From NCBI GenBank assembly GCA_963781775.1, contig CAWAHE010000003.1, positions 62,001-126,000 of the forward strand: a DNA stretch of 64,000 nucleotides. The letters are read 5' to 3'. A program made the translations under genes and the position numbers. Every line of letters begins with the position of its first letter. The first letter of the stretch is position 1. The notes under the pieces are model-generated. The model did no database searches. It worked only from the letters and a program-made list of their open reading frames with translations, and had not been told where the DNA came from. Below are positions 44,535 through 55,518 of the stretch, piece by piece. This DNA comes from CAVSRC01 sp963781775. GTDB taxonomy: Bacteria; Pseudomonadota; Alphaproteobacteria; Rhizobiales; Kaistiaceae.

Positions 44535-45619
44535 ATCGCCAGACCCAGGTTGCGCTCTTCTGGCTGGGCGCGCTTGCCGTATTCGTGCTGGCGCTGTTCG
44601 TGCTGCGCCAGATACTGCTGCCGTTCGTCGTCGGCATGGCGCTGGCGTACGCGCTCGATCCGGTGGCCGGCTGGTTGCAGCGGCGCGGACTGAGCCGCAC
44701 GGTCGCGACCTTCCTCATCCTCATCGTGATCGTCATTCTGTTTGCGACGATCTTCGTCCTGGTCGTGCCGATCCTCATCAATCAGCTCATCGATTTCGCT
44801 CAGCGCCTGCCGGGCTATGTCGAGAAGTTGCAGGCGATGTTCGGCCCGGTGCTCGACAGCGAGTGGGCGCACTTCCTCGGCATCGACGCCGACACATTGC
44901 GCACGTCGCTCTCCGGGTTCCTCACGAGCGGCGCCGCGCTCATCCAGACGCTGCTGTCTTCGGCGCTGACCGGCGGCCGCGCGGTGATCGACATTGGCTC
45001 GCTTTTGGTCCTGACGCCTTTCGTGGTCTTCTACATGCTGCGCGACTGGAAACGGATCGAGGCCTGGGTCGACGGCCTTCTGCCGCTCGACTATGCCGAC
45101 GAGATTAGGGGGCTCGGCCGTGCCATTGACGACAAGGTTGCCGCCTTCGTGCGCGGCCAGATGCTGTCCGGTCTCGTCCTCGGCATGTTCTATGCCGCCG
45201 GCCTCGTCGCCATCGGCCTGAATTTCGGCCTGCTGATCGGGCTCGCCGCCGGTATCCTGAGCTTCATTCCCTACTTCGGTTTCGCGGTCGGTTTCACCGT
45301 CTCCATCCTGATCGCGGTCGTCCAGTACTGGCCGGACTGGATCTGGCTCGCCGCGACGGTGGGCGTGTTCATGGTCGGTCAGGTTCTCGAAGGCTACATT
45401 CTCCAGCCGTTCCTGATCGGAACGCGGGTCGGTCTGCACCCGGTCTGGCTGCTGTTCTCGCTCTTCGCCTTTGGCCTTCTGTTCGGCTTTGTCGGCCTGT
45501 TGATCGCCATTCCCGCGGCGGCAGCGGTTGGCGTGCTGCTCCACTTCGCGATCCAGCGCTATCAGGCGAGCAGCTTCTACCGCGGCAACGGCGGCCCTGC
45601 GGCGGGCGATGACCGCTGA
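44531..45619 (+). CDS. AI-2E family transporter (PerM/TqsA-like)
   Basis: A 362-aa membrane protein with about eight helices and the family's tail motif around LIAIPAAAAVGVLLHFAI. LRQILLPFVVGMALAYALDPVAGWL and IPYFGFAVGFTVSIL are characteristic. The family's substrates range from AI-2 to ions and are uncertain. It is coupled to the upstream phosphatidyltransferase (GTGA overlap) and its end overlaps hdaA by 11 bp, the usual alphaproteobacterial arrangement. Confidence 0.92.
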   Translation: MNRQTQVALFWLGALAVFVLALFVLRQILLPFVVGMALAYALDPVAGWLQRRGLSRTVATFLILIVIVILFATIFVLVVPILINQLIDFAQRLPGYVEKLQAMFGPVLDSEWAHFLGIDADTLRTSLSGFLTSGAALIQTLLSSALTGGRAVIDIGSLLVLTPFVVFYMLRDWKRIEAWVDGLLPLDYADEIRGLGRAIDDKVAAFVRGQMLSGLVLGMFYAAGLVAIGLNFGLLIGLAAGILSFIPYFGFAVGFTVSILIAVVQYWPDWIWLAATVGVFMVGQVLEGYILQPFLIGTRVGLHPVWLLFSLFAFGLLFGFVGLLIAIPAAAAVGVLLHFAIQRYQASSFYRGNGGPAAGDDR

Positions 45620-46325
45620 GCGCCCGCCGTCGTCCCGGCAATTGCCGCTGAGCCTGCCGCACCGCGCCGCGATGAGCCGGGCCGACTATCTCGTCGGCGA
45701 CGCCAATCGCGCCGCCATTGCGGTGGTCGACCAGTGGCCGGCGTGGCCCGACCGGGCCGTACTGATCGCCGGCCCGGCGGGATCGGGCAAAACACATCTG
45801 GTCGAGATATGGCGGACGGCAAGCGGCGCGGCGGTCGCCGCTGCCAACGCGCTTACCGACGTCGAACGGATGATCGATGCCGGCGCGGTTGCCGTGGAGG
45901 ACCTTCATGCCGGACCGCTCGACGAGGCGGCCCTGTTTCACCTGATGAACCTCGCCGGGGAGCGGCGGGTTCCGCTGCTGATGACCAGCCGGGCGCCGGC
46001 GGTGGCGCTGCGCATACGCCTGCCCGATCTCGCTTCACGGCTGCGCGCCGCCCGTCCGGTCGAACTGGGCGCGCCCGACGACGCACTCCTCCGCCTGGTG
46101 CTGGTCAAGCTGTTCGCCGACCGGCAGTTGACCGTCGATCCGGGCGTGGTCGAGACCATCGTCACGCGCATGGAACGATCGCTCGATGCGGCCAACCGGG
46201 TCGTGGCGGAACTCGACGCCGAGGCGCTCGCCGAGGGGCGGGCGATCACGCGCCGGCTTGCCGCCACCACGCTGGCGCGGGTCATCGACCGCCAGCCCGA
46301 CCTGTTCGAGGGCGGGGAACCTTAG
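45609..46325 (+). CDS. hdaA: DnaA-related regulatory inactivator HdaA
   Basis: DnaA-like AAA+ protein that, with the clamp, stimulates DnaA-ATP hydrolysis and restrains re-initiation. The 238-aa protein starts with the clamp-binding-type QLPLSLPH segment and has Walker A GPAGSGKTHL, a degenerate Walker B (AVEDLH), sensor-1 region LMTSRAP and a final helical part. ATG 45609 lies inside the end of the AI-2E gene. ppk follows after 81 bp. Confidence 0.92.
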   Translation: MTAERPPSSRQLPLSLPHRAAMSRADYLVGDANRAAIAVVDQWPAWPDRAVLIAGPAGSGKTHLVEIWRTASGAAVAAANALTDVERMIDAGAVAVEDLHAGPLDEAALFHLMNLAGERRVPLLMTSRAPAVALRIRLPDLASRLRAARPVELGAPDDALLRLVLVKLFADRQLTVDPGVVETIVTRMERSLDAANRVVAELDAEALAEGRAITRRLAATTLARVIDRQPDLFEGGEP

Positions 46326-46406
46326 GTTTCCGGCGGTCTTGTCAAAATCGTCACATTCGGTGGATAGGAGTATCATCCCTCGCGGAAGGACCGATATTGA
46401 CGCCGG

Positions 46407-48608
46407 ATGGACCAGAAGAACCCGAACGCCGCCTCTGAGGGCGCCACCATCGTCGAGTTCGACGCGGCGGCGGGGCAGCGCCTGCGCGAGATGCCGGCGC
46501 GTTTCATCAACCGCGAGCTGTCGTGGCTGGGCTTCAACCGGCGGGTGCTCGAGGAGGCGGAGAACGCCAACCATCCGCTGCTCGAGAAGCTGCGCTTCCT
46601 GTCGATTTCCGCCAACAACCTCGACGAATTCTTCATGGTGCGTGTCGCCGGCCTGAAGGGCCAGCAGCGCCAGGGCATCGCCATGGTGTCCGACGATGGC
46701 AAGTCTCTGAGCGAGCAGCTCGCCGCCATCCGCGAGGCGGTCACCAGCCTTGCCAGGGACCAGCAGGCTCGCTGGGCGGAGCTCAGGCGCGAGCTCGAGG
46801 ACGCCGGCATCCATCTCATCGACGCCAGCCGCATCGGCGATGTCGACCGGGAGTGGCTGGAGCACTATTTCCTCGACTCGATCTTCCCGGTGCTGACGCC
46901 GCTCGCCATCGACCCGGCGCATCCTTTCCCGTTCATCCCCAATCTCGGTCTCACCGTCGCCCTCCAAATGACGCGCCGGACCAACGGCCAGCGCATGACC
47001 GCGCTCCTGCGCATCCCGGGGTCGATCGACCGATTCGTCCGTCTGCCATCGACCGATGCCAACCTTGATCGCTTCATCAGCCTCGATCAGGCGGTGACGC
47101 TGTTCATCCACAGCCTGTTCCCCGGCTACGTGGTCGAAGGGCAGGGGGCGTTCCGGGTCATCCGAGACTCCGACATCGAGGTGGAGGAAGAGGCCGAGGA
47201 TCTGGTGCGTTTCTTCGAGAGCGCGCTGAAGCGCCGGCGGCGCGGATCGGTGATCCGCCTCGAAATCGAGGCGGCCATGCCGGACGGGCTGCGTCAGCTC
47301 GTCGCCGAAGCGCTGAGCGCGGCACCGGACGAGATCTTCGTCGTCGATGGCGTGCTGGCGCTTAACGACCTGTCGCAACTCGTCGCCATCGATCGGCCGA
47401 GCTTGAAGTTTCCGCCCTATACGCCGCGCTTCCCCGAACGCATTCGGGACCACAATGGCGACTGCTTCGCCGCAATCCGCGAGAAGGAACTTCTTGTCCA
47501 CCATCCGTACGAGTCGTTCGACGTCGTGGTGCAGTTCCTGCGGCAGGCGGCATCCGACCCCGACGTGGTGGCGATCAAGCAGACCCTTTACCGGACCTCC
47601 AACGATTCCCCGATCGCCAAGGCGCTTGCGGAAGCGGCCGAGGCCGGCAAGTCGGTTACCGCGCTGGTTGAACTGAAAGCGCGCTTCGACGAGGAAGCCA
47701 ACATCCGTTGGTCGCGCGACCTGGAACGCGCTGGCGTGCAGGTCGTGTACGGCTTCATGGAACTGAAGACGCACGCCAAGCTGTCGCTGGTTGTACGCCG
47801 CGAGGCTGGTCAGTTGGGCAGCTATGTGCACATCGGCACGGGCAACTACCATCAGGTCACGGCGCGCATCTATACGGATCTGTCGTTCTTTTCGGCTGAC
47901 CCTGCGATCGCCCGCGACGTCGCCCGAATCTTCAACTACATCACCGGCTACTCGGAACCGGAGACGCTGGAGCGCATGGCGATTTCGCCGCACATGCTGC
48001 GCGGACGGATTCTCGATCTGATCGCCGCCGAAGTCGGCCATGCCAAAGCCGGCCGGCCCGGTCAGATCTGGATGAAGATGAATTCGCTGGTCGATCCGCA
48101 GATCATCGACGCGCTCTATGACGCCAGCCAGGCGGGCGTGGAAATCGACCTCGTGGTGCGCGGCATCTGCTGCCTGCGCCCCGGCATTCCGGGGCTCTCG
48201 GAGCGCATACGGGCGAAGTCCATCGTCGGACGCTTTCTCGAGCACTCCCGCATCTTCTGCTTTGGCAATGGCTATGGCCTGCCATCGCCGGAGGCCAAGG
48301 TCTATATCGGCTCCGCCGATATGATGCCGCGCAATCTCGACCGACGCGTCGAGGCGATCGTCCCAATCCTCAACCCGACCGTGCACGAACAGATACTCGG
48401 GCAGATCATGGTCACGAATTTCGCCGACAATCAGCAGAGCTGGCGGGTCTTGTCCGACGGAACCTCCGAACGCATCATGCCCCGGAAGGGCGAGTCGCCG
48501 GTCAACGCGCACCAGTATTTCATGACGAATCCCAGCCTCTCGGGGCGCGGCAAGGCACTGAAGGCCGGCGCGCAGAAAACGGGCCGCCGGCGTGGCCGGG
48601 GAGCCTGA
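46407..48608 (+). CDS. ppk: Polyphosphate kinase 1
   Basis: Makes polyphosphate from ATP through a phospho-histidine. The 733-aa protein has the N-terminal helical domain (RFINRELSWLGFNRRVLEEA), the head domain, and the two phospholipase-D-like catalytic domains with VAIKQTLYRTS and YVHIGTGNYHQVTARIYTD, where the phosphorylated His lies. It is followed at once by ppx, so synthesis and breakdown enzymes are co-transcribed. Confidence 0.97.
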   Translation: MDQKNPNAASEGATIVEFDAAAGQRLREMPARFINRELSWLGFNRRVLEEAENANHPLLEKLRFLSISANNLDEFFMVRVAGLKGQQRQGIAMVSDDGKSLSEQLAAIREAVTSLARDQQARWAELRRELEDAGIHLIDASRIGDVDREWLEHYFLDSIFPVLTPLAIDPAHPFPFIPNLGLTVALQMTRRTNGQRMTALLRIPGSIDRFVRLPSTDANLDRFISLDQAVTLFIHSLFPGYVVEGQGAFRVIRDSDIEVEEEAEDLVRFFESALKRRRRGSVIRLEIEAAMPDGLRQLVAEALSAAPDEIFVVDGVLALNDLSQLVAIDRPSLKFPPYTPRFPERIRDHNGDCFAAIREKELLVHHPYESFDVVVQFLRQAASDPDVVAIKQTLYRTSNDSPIAKALAEAAEAGKSVTALVELKARFDEEANIRWSRDLERAGVQVVYGFMELKTHAKLSLVVRREAGQLGSYVHIGTGNYHQVTARIYTDLSFFSADPAIARDVARIFNYITGYSEPETLERMAISPHMLRGRILDLIAAEVGHAKAGRPGQIWMKMNSLVDPQIIDALYDASQAGVEIDLVVRGICCLRPGIPGLSERIRAKSIVGRFLEHSRIFCFGNGYGLPSPEAKVYIGSADMMPRNLDRRVEAIVPILNPTVHEQILGQIMVTNFADNQQSWRVLSDGTSERIMPRKGESPVNAHQYFMTNPSLSGRGKALKAGAQKTGRRRGRGA

Positions 48609-50137
48609 TCTGGCTTCCGCGAACTCAACTGTGGAAGACGCGCCGGGCCGGCTGAACGGCGGCGGGCCGGTTGCCATCATCGACCTCGGGTCGAATTCGG
48701 TTCGTCTTGTCGTTTACGAACGCCTGAGCCGCTCCGCGACGCCCCTGTTCAACGAGAAAGAATTGTGCGGCCTGGCGCGTGGCGTGGCGACGCGCGGCCG
48801 CCTCGAGCCGGAAGCCATCGCCTCGGCCCTGACCGCGGTCCGCCGCTTCGTCGCGCTGACGACGCAAATGCGCGTCGGCGCGCTGCACGTGCTGGCGACC
48901 GCCGCCTCGCGCGAGGCCTCCAACGGTCCCGATTTCATGGCGGCGGTGGAGCAGATCACCGGGATCAAGCCGACCGTCCTTTCCGGCGGCGAGGAGGCGC
49001 GGCTGAGCGCGCAGGGTGTCGTCTCCGGCTTCCACAAGCCGGACGGCGTCGCCGGTGACCTTGGCGGTGGCAGTCTTGAGGTCGTGGACATCCGTGACAA
49101 CAAGACCGGCGACGGTGAGACCTTTCCACTCGGCGGCCTCAGGCTGGAGGAATCCGCGGAGAAATCGCTGAAGAAGGCGGAGAAGATCACCGCGGAGGTG
49201 TTGGAGAAATCGAAGGTGCTGCCGGGCGGCGAGAAGCGGAAGTTCTACGCTATCGGCGGCACCTGGCGTTCGCTCGCCCGGTTGCACATGCGCCAGCTCG
49301 GCTATCCGCTGCACGTCATGCACCACTACTCCATCGACGCCGATGAGGCCGCCGACTTCTGTCGCATGGTCGCGCGGCGCGATATCGAGTCACTCGAACT
49401 CGATCGAGGTCGTGTCGCGTAACCGCCGTTCGCTGCTGCCCTATGGCGCTGCCGTGCTGGAGCAGGTCATCAAGGTGATGAAGCCGTCGGAGATCGTCAT
49501 GTCGGCGCTCGGCGTGCGCGAGGGCCTGCTCTACGATTTGCTCGATCCGGAGGAGAAGGCCAAGGATCCGCTGATCGCCGCGTGCGAGGAACTGGCCTAT
49601 CTACGCTCACGCTCGCCGCTCCACGTCTACGAATTGACGCCGTGGTCGGACATGGTGTTTCGCGCCATCGGCCTCGACGAGAACGAGGAGGAAGCGCGCC
49701 TCCGCCATGCCGCCTGCCTGCTCACCGACATCGGCTGGCGGGCTCATCCCGAATATCGCGGCGAGCAGAGCCTGAACCTGATCGCCCACGCCGCCTTCAT
49801 CGGCATCGACCACCCTGGCCGGGCTTATCTGGCGCTCGCCAATTTCTATCGGCACGAGGGCCTGATCGACGAGCAGCTGTCGCCGCGCATCCGCGAACTG
49901 GCATCGACGCGGCTGATGGAGCGGGCGCGGGCGCTTGGCGCGACGCTGCGCGTGGCGCATCTGATCTCGGGGGCAACGCCGGGCGTCGTCGGACGGACGC
50001 GGGTCGAAGTGAGGGGCAAGACGCTGGCGCTCGTCCTGCCGCAGGACCTCGCCCCACTGGGCGGCGCCCGTGTTGCCCGGCGCCTGGCGCAGATTGCCAA
50101 GATCGCCGGCCTCGAGCCGGCCATCGCAGTGGAATAG
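48592..50137 (+). pseudogene. ppx: Exopolyphosphatase (Ppx/GppA family), interrupted by a +1 frameshift
   Basis: Hydrolyses terminal phosphates of polyphosphate or pppGpp. The first frame has the ASKHA ATPase start AIIDLGSNSVRLVVYE and GDLGGGSLEV and runs into a stop at 49422. The second continues RNRRSLLPYGAAVLEQVI to 50137, including the HD-like helical part (LTDIGWRAHPEYRGEQ). Dropping one base near 49396 joins them as DIESL-NSIEVVSRNRR in a 514-aa protein of normal length. GTG 48592 overlaps ppk by 17 bp. An assembly error is more likely than loss. Confidence 0.85.
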
Positions 50138-50148
50138 CGATCAGGCGG

Positions 50149-51300
50149 TCAGTTCTTCTCGACGGCCACGACGTGGTTCTGCTTCACGGCGAGCGCCAGC
50201 TTGCCGGATTTCAGCCTGAGCGCAGTCTCGCCGAATAATTCGCGCCGCCAGCCGTGCATCGCCGGCACGTCGGCCGTGTCGTCGTTGGCGATCGCCTCGA
50301 GGTCGTCGATCGTCGCAATGATCTTCGACGCGACGCCGTGGCTCTCGCTGGTCATCTTGAGCAGCACCTTGAGCAGGTCGACGGCGGCGCCGTTGCCGTT
50401 GGTCGAGGGGCGATGCTTGGGCACGCGCGGAAGCTCGTCGCGTGGGATGGCCAGTGCGGTGCGCACGGCCGTGAGGATATCTTCGGCCGCGCGCGATCGC
50501 TCGAAGCCGCGCGGGATAGTGCGAAGCTGGCCCAGCGCCGTGGCGGTCGTCGGCTGCTGCGCCGCGATCTCGTAGATCGCGTCGTCCTTGATCACCCGGC
50601 CGCGCGGTACGTCGCGCGCCTGCGCTTCGCGCTCGCGCCACGCCGCGACTTCGCGCAGCACGGCGAGCTCGATCGGCTTGCGGACGCGCAGCTTCAGGCG
50701 CTTCCACGCCTCCTCCGGCTCGAGCTGATAGGTGCCGGGGGAGGTCAGCACCTCCATCTCCTCGCGCACCCATTCGGAGCGGCTCTGCTCGTCCAGGCGC
50801 GCCGACAGCGCCTGATAGACGTCGCGGAGGTGGGTGACGTCGGCGAGCGCGTATTCGATCTGGCGTTCCGACAGCGGCCGGCGGCTCCAATCGGTGAAGC
50901 GCGACGACTTGTCGATGCGGGCGCCGGTCAGGCGCTGGACGAGTTGGTCGTAGCTGACCGACTCGCCGAACCCGCACACCATGGCCGCGACCTGGGTGTC
51001 GAAGACCGGGTGCGGGATGAGCCCGCCGAGATGGTGGACGATTTCGATGTCCTGGCGGGCGGCATGAAAGACCTTGATGACTTTCTCATTCTTCATCAAT
51101 TTGAAGAATGGATCGAGGTCGATGTCCGGGGCCATCGCGTCGACGATTACCGCCTCTTCGGGGCTCGCCAGCTGGACGACGCAAAGCTTCGGCCAGAACG
51201 TGGTTTCCCGCATGAATTCGGTATCGACGGTGACCACCGGAAAGCGCGCCAGACGCTTACACAGGGCTGCTAGTTCTACGCTGGTGGTTACAATCGTCAT
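50149..51300 (-). CDS. rnd: Ribonuclease D
   Basis: 3'-5' exoribonuclease for tRNA and small RNA trimming. The 383-aa protein has the DEDD exonuclease motifs VTVDTEFMRE (I), VFHAARQDIEIVHHLGG (II), and YALADVTHLRDVY (III), then an HRDC-type helical region (LREVAAWREREAQARDVPRG). Convergent with ppx (11 bp apart) and divergent from aspS. Confidence 0.96.
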   Translation of the reverse strand: MTIVTTSVELAALCKRLARFPVVTVDTEFMRETTFWPKLCVVQLASPEEAVIVDAMAPDIDLDPFFKLMKNEKVIKVFHAARQDIEIVHHLGGLIPHPVFDTQVAAMVCGFGESVSYDQLVQRLTGARIDKSSRFTDWSRRPLSERQIEYALADVTHLRDVYQALSARLDEQSRSEWVREEMEVLTSPGTYQLEPEEAWKRLKLRVRKPIELAVLREVAAWREREAQARDVPRGRVIKDDAIYEIAAQQPTTATALGQLRTIPRGFERSRAAEDILTAVRTALAIPRDELPRVPKHRPSTNGNGAAVDLLKVLLKMTSESHGVASKIIATIDDLEAIANDDTADVPAMHGWRRELFGETALRLKSGKLALAVKQNHVVAVEKN

Positions 51301-51599
51301 GTACTTCGTATAGCCGAGGAAAGGGCGCTTTGTCCCTCCTTATGCCGACCGGTGGGCCGACTTTTCCAATCTTGGCAAAAATGCCGAGGAAGTGGCGGGA
51401 TACAAGGGTTTTCCCGTGGGTTGAGGAGCGCCAGCACGACGTCTTTCGGGCGTGCCCGGACACTCGGTCGCAATCGTCGCTTGAGGCGCGGCCGACGGCT
51501 CGGCCACGCCTTGACATTGCGCCGCACGCATGCGCTTTTCCGGCCGCCTGAAACGGCGGTTTTCGAACGCCGGATGACTGTTTCCAGGACCGGAATCCC
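51301..51599. other. rnd/aspS divergent intergenic region
   Basis: A 299-bp stretch without a gene I can support. It should hold the promoters of rnd (minus) and aspS (plus). The first 80 bp next to rnd are the least GC-rich part. No tRNA, riboswitch or T-box-like element is recognisable. Confidence 0.4.
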
Positions 51600-53391
51600 A
51601 TGCATCGCTATCGGAGCCATACTTGCGGCGCGCTGCGCCCCGCCGATGCCGGCCAGACCGTGCGCCTTGCCGGCTGGGTGCACCGGGTGCGCGATCATGG
51701 CGGCCTGCTGTTTATCGACCTCCGCGACCACTACGGGATGACGCAGTGCGTCGCCGATCCCGACTCGCCGGCCTTCGCGGCCGCTGAATCCGTCCGTTCC
51801 GAATGGGTTATCCGTATCGACGGGCAGGTGAAGGCGCGCACCGCCGACACGGTCAACCCGAACCTGCCCACGGGCGCCGTCGAAGTGTTCATCGACGAAC
51901 TGGAGGTTCTGTCCCAGGCCGGCGAACTGCCGCTGCCGGTGTTCGGCGACGCCGACTATCCAGAAGAGACGCGGCTGAAATATCGTTTTCTCGACCTGCG
52001 CCGCGACAAGCTCCACCAGAACATCATGAAGCGGGCGGCGATCATCACGTCGCTGCGCCAGCGCATGATCGCCGGCGGCTTCTTCGAGTTCCAGACGCCG
52101 ATCCTGACTGCATCCTCGCCGGAAGGCGCACGCGACTTCCTGGTGCCGTCGCGGTTGCATCCCGGCAAGTTCTACGCCCTGCCGCAGGCGCCGCAGCAGT
52201 TCAAGCAGCTGATCATGATCGCGGGCTTCGACCGTTATTTCCAGATCGCGCCCTGTTTCCGCGACGAGGACGCCCGCGCCGATCGCTCGCCCGGTGAATT
52301 CTACCAGCTCGACATCGAGATGAGCTTCGTCGAACAGGAGGACGTGTTCCAGGCGGTCGAGCCGGTCCTTCGGGGCTTGTTCGAGGAGTTCGGCGAGGGC
52401 AAACCGGTCACGCAGGAGTTCCCGCGCATCCCCTATGTCGAGGCGCTCAAGAAATACGGCTCGGACAAGCCAGATCTGCGCAACCCGATCGAGATGCAGG
52501 ACGTCACCGCGCATTTCGCCGGGTCCGGGTTCAAGGTCTTTGCCGGCCAGATCGAGGCCGACCCCAAGGTCGTCGTGTGGGCAATCCCCGCGCCAACCGG
52601 CGGCAACCGGGCTTTCTGCGACCGCATGAATTCATGGGCGCAGGGCGAGGGCCAGCCCGGCCTTGGCTACATCTTCTTTCGCGACGACGGCGAGGGCGCC
52701 GGCCCGATCGCCAAGAACATCGGCCAGGACCGCACCGAGGCGATCCGCGACCAGTTGAACCTCGGCGACGGCGACGCGGTGTTCTTCGTCTGCGGCCGGC
52801 CGGACAAGTTCGTCGCTTTTGCAGGCGCTGCGCGCCAGAAGGTTGGGCGCGATCTCGAACTGATCAGCGGAGAACCAGTTCGCGTTCTGCTGGATCGTCG
52901 ATTTCCCGATGTATGAGTGGAACGAGACGGAGAAGAAGATCGACTTCTCCCACAACCCGTTCTCCATGCCGAACTACGATCACGACGCGTTTCTGGCGCT
53001 CAATTCGGCTGACCAGGAGACCATCCTCGCCATCCGTGCGATCCAGTACGATATCGTCTGCAACGGCGTGGAACTGTCGTCAGGCGCGATCCGGAACCAC
53101 AAGCCGGAGATCATGAAGAAGGCTTTCGCCATCGCGGGTTACGGCGAGAACATCCTGGAGGAGAAGTTCGGCGGGATGCTGCACGCCCTCCAGATGGGCG
53201 CGCCGCCGCACGGGGGCATCGCGCCCGGCATCGACCGCATCGTCATGCTGCTCTGCGGCGAGGAGAACCTGCGCGAGGTGACGCTGTTCCCGATGAACCA
53301 GCGCGCCGAGGACCTCATGATGGGCGCGCCGTCGGAAGTGACTGCGCAGCAGCTCCGCGAGCTTCACATCCGCCTGAATTTGCCGGAGTAG
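51600..53391 (+). pseudogene. aspS: Aspartyl-tRNA synthetase, interrupted by a +1 frameshift
   Basis: Charges tRNA(Asp), and in many alphaproteobacteria also tRNA(Asn). The first frame covers the OB-fold anticodon domain (VRLAGWVHRVRDHGGLLFIDLRD) and class II motif 2 (FRDEDARADRSPGEFYQLD), ending wrongly at 52916. The second frame continues from MYEWNETEKKIDFSHNPFSMP to the motif 3 region GIAPGIDRIVMLL. Removing one G at 52869-52870 gives SENQFAFCWIVDFPMYEW and a 596-aa enzyme. An essential gene is unlikely to be broken, so this is probably an assembly error. Confidence 0.9.
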
Positions 53392-53400
53392 GCGCTACGT

Positions 53401-55475
53401 CTACTGGGCCGGCGCGGTCGGCCGCGGGTCGCCACCGCTTTTTTCCTGCGTTGCCGGCGGCGCCGGTTTCGTGTCGCCGGTCGTCGGCAGCTTGCCGGTG
53501 GTGTCGACGGTCAGGCCCAGCAGATCGACCAGCGTCTCCGGCTTCTCTTCGGCTGCCTGCGCGATTGCCGGCAAGGGGAGCGGTGTCGGCGGCGCGAACG
53601 AGACCGTGATCGACGACCCCGGCGAAGCGATGAACGCCTTGACGACGGGGGCGAGCTTGGCGAGCAGGCCGGACTGCCGGACGAGCGCGGATATCTGGGG
53701 ATCGTTCAGCACGAACAGCGACATCATCAGCGGCAGCGCGTCGGCGAATTGCTGACGGAACTTCTCCGGCGGCGCGTGCATCTTCTCGGCCAGCAGGTCG
53801 AGGCCCTTGCCGACGATCGAGTCGTCCTGGAGCGTGATCGAGGCGGTGCGCAGCGACAGGTCGGGCAGCACGTCCTGGAGCGCCTCCGGATTCTCGATGG
53901 CCTCTCGCGGCAAACCGCCGAGGACCATCGACAGCCCAAGCGCGCCGGCGCCCTTCAGGTTGAAATTGAAGTCGTCGACCTTGACGGTCTCGTCGGCCTG
54001 CTGCCAGTTCATCTTGAGGCGATAGCTGACATCGATCTGGTCATAGCCGAGTTTCGCGAACACGGCCTGAGCACTCGGCTTCAGCATCGACACCGGCACC
54101 ACAAGGCTGCCAAGATTGGCCGACACCGTTGTCGGGACGGGCCCGATGTAGTCGGAGAGATCGACGCGCAGACTGTCGAGGGTGGTTCGCGGCAGCAGGT
54201 CGACCGCCTGCGCATCGACATGGGCGATGTCGACGAAGCCGAGCTTCGGGATCAGCCCATTGACGTCGACATCCTCGCCGGCCTGGTCGGCAAGGATGGC
54301 TTTGAGCATCGCGTCGGCGCCTGGAAACGCAACGTTGCCGAGAGCGAAGTGGCCGACGGCGATCGAGCCCTGATCCTGGATGGCGGCGGCGAAATCGTCG
54401 ATGGCGAACTCGCCAAGCCGATCGATCGAGAGATCGGACAGGCTGAAACCGCCAAGGTGAAACCGGTCAATGCCGGTCGTCGCCACGTCGAGACCGCTGA
54501 TCCCGATGCGACCGACGCCATAAGCGGAAAGCATGCTGACGAGCCCCCGCATTCCATCCGGGTCTCCGGGTGGAGGGTCCGCGCCGTTGGCCAACGCGCG
54601 GTCGAGGAATTCCGCGAAGCTTTGCCGCGGCTGGCGCAGCTTGAACCCTTCGGCCGAAAGCAGGGCCATCGTCACTTTCAGCCCCGGCCCTGCGATGGAA
54701 AAGTCGTGATAGGCGGTGAGACTTGACACCTGGTGCCAGACCTCGTCGCCGATGCCGCCGTGCCGTAGCGATCCGGATCGAAGACCCTGAGAGCGGCGTC
54801 GATGTCGATGTCGCGCGCCTCCAGGTTGGCGACCTTCATGGTCACCAGACCATCGGGATCCGGCGACTCCATTGCCAACGGACCGGCGGTGATCGCGGCG
54901 ATCTTGCCGCTTGCCCAGCGGTCGATGCGCAACTGATCGTAGGTGACCCGGCTGTTGACGCCGTTGTTGTCTTCGATCAGGGCGATCGAGCCGACACGCC
55001 CATTGGTCATCGCCAGCTTGCTGAATGGGGCGTACGCCTTGACCATGGACGTGAACGGGTGGTCAGCATCCCATGCCAGCGGCGGGACCGCCGGTATGGC
55101 GAACGCGTTGATTTCGACGTCGGAGAGGGCGGCCTTGAACAGTCCGACCGTCGCCGACCCGCTATCGACGGTGATGCGGCTGGCAGTGAAGCCACCATCC
55201 GGTGTTGCAACAAAGTCGGTGATCGCGATCGTATCGACGTCGATCTCGACCCCCGGTGTCTCGCTGCGGATGACCAGGCCGGAGAGCATCGCCTGGCGAG
55301 TACCGGCGTCATAGCTGAGCGTGCGGAACCCGGCGACCCAGTCCGGCGAGGCATCGACCGACGCGACCCAGGCCTTGATCGCGGTTTCGACAGGCTCCGC
55401 CGCCGCCGCCGGCAGGGCCGGAAGCACGAGACCCGCGCCCACCAAGGCCCAGACCGCGACGATCCTGATCTGCAT
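53401..55475 (-). pseudogene. Large periplasmic protein of unknown function, interrupted by a -1 frameshift (paralogue of next gene)
   Basis: The upstream frame starts at ATG 55475 with a signal peptide (VLPALPAAAAEP) and runs to ALRVFDPDRYGT. The second frame continues GGIGDEVWHQVSSLTAYHDF to 53401. Adding one base near 54759-54760 gives one 691-aa protein. The sequence is beta-rich, with repeated I-S-G-L-x-V/I patterns and a Pro/Thr-rich C-terminus. Segments such as GGFTASRITVDSGSA and PFSKLAMTNG align with GGFTATHIVLSDGSA and PFSKASITGI in the 55519-56664 protein, so they are tandem paralogues. Function is unknown. Confidence 0.72.
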
Positions 55476-55518
55476 GGTCGACCCTCGTTTGCGGTGGGTG
55501 TGGCGCGAAGACCGGCGC

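Noticed and set aside
46326..46406. Pho-box-like sequence TTGTCAAAATCGTCACATTC before ppk
   Set aside because: The two TGTCA-like repeats are about 9 nt apart instead of the 11-nt period of PhoB sites, and the second repeat is imperfect. Too weak to call.
46035..48680. 881-codon open frame antisense to ppk and hdaA
   Set aside because: No ribosome binding site or family sequence; it is the reverse reading of high-GC coding DNA.
54678..55475. Independent 265-aa secreted protein
   Set aside because: Its last 30 codons are out of frame with the sensible continuation GGIGDEVWHQVSS; it is the N-terminal part of the frameshifted 691-aa protein.
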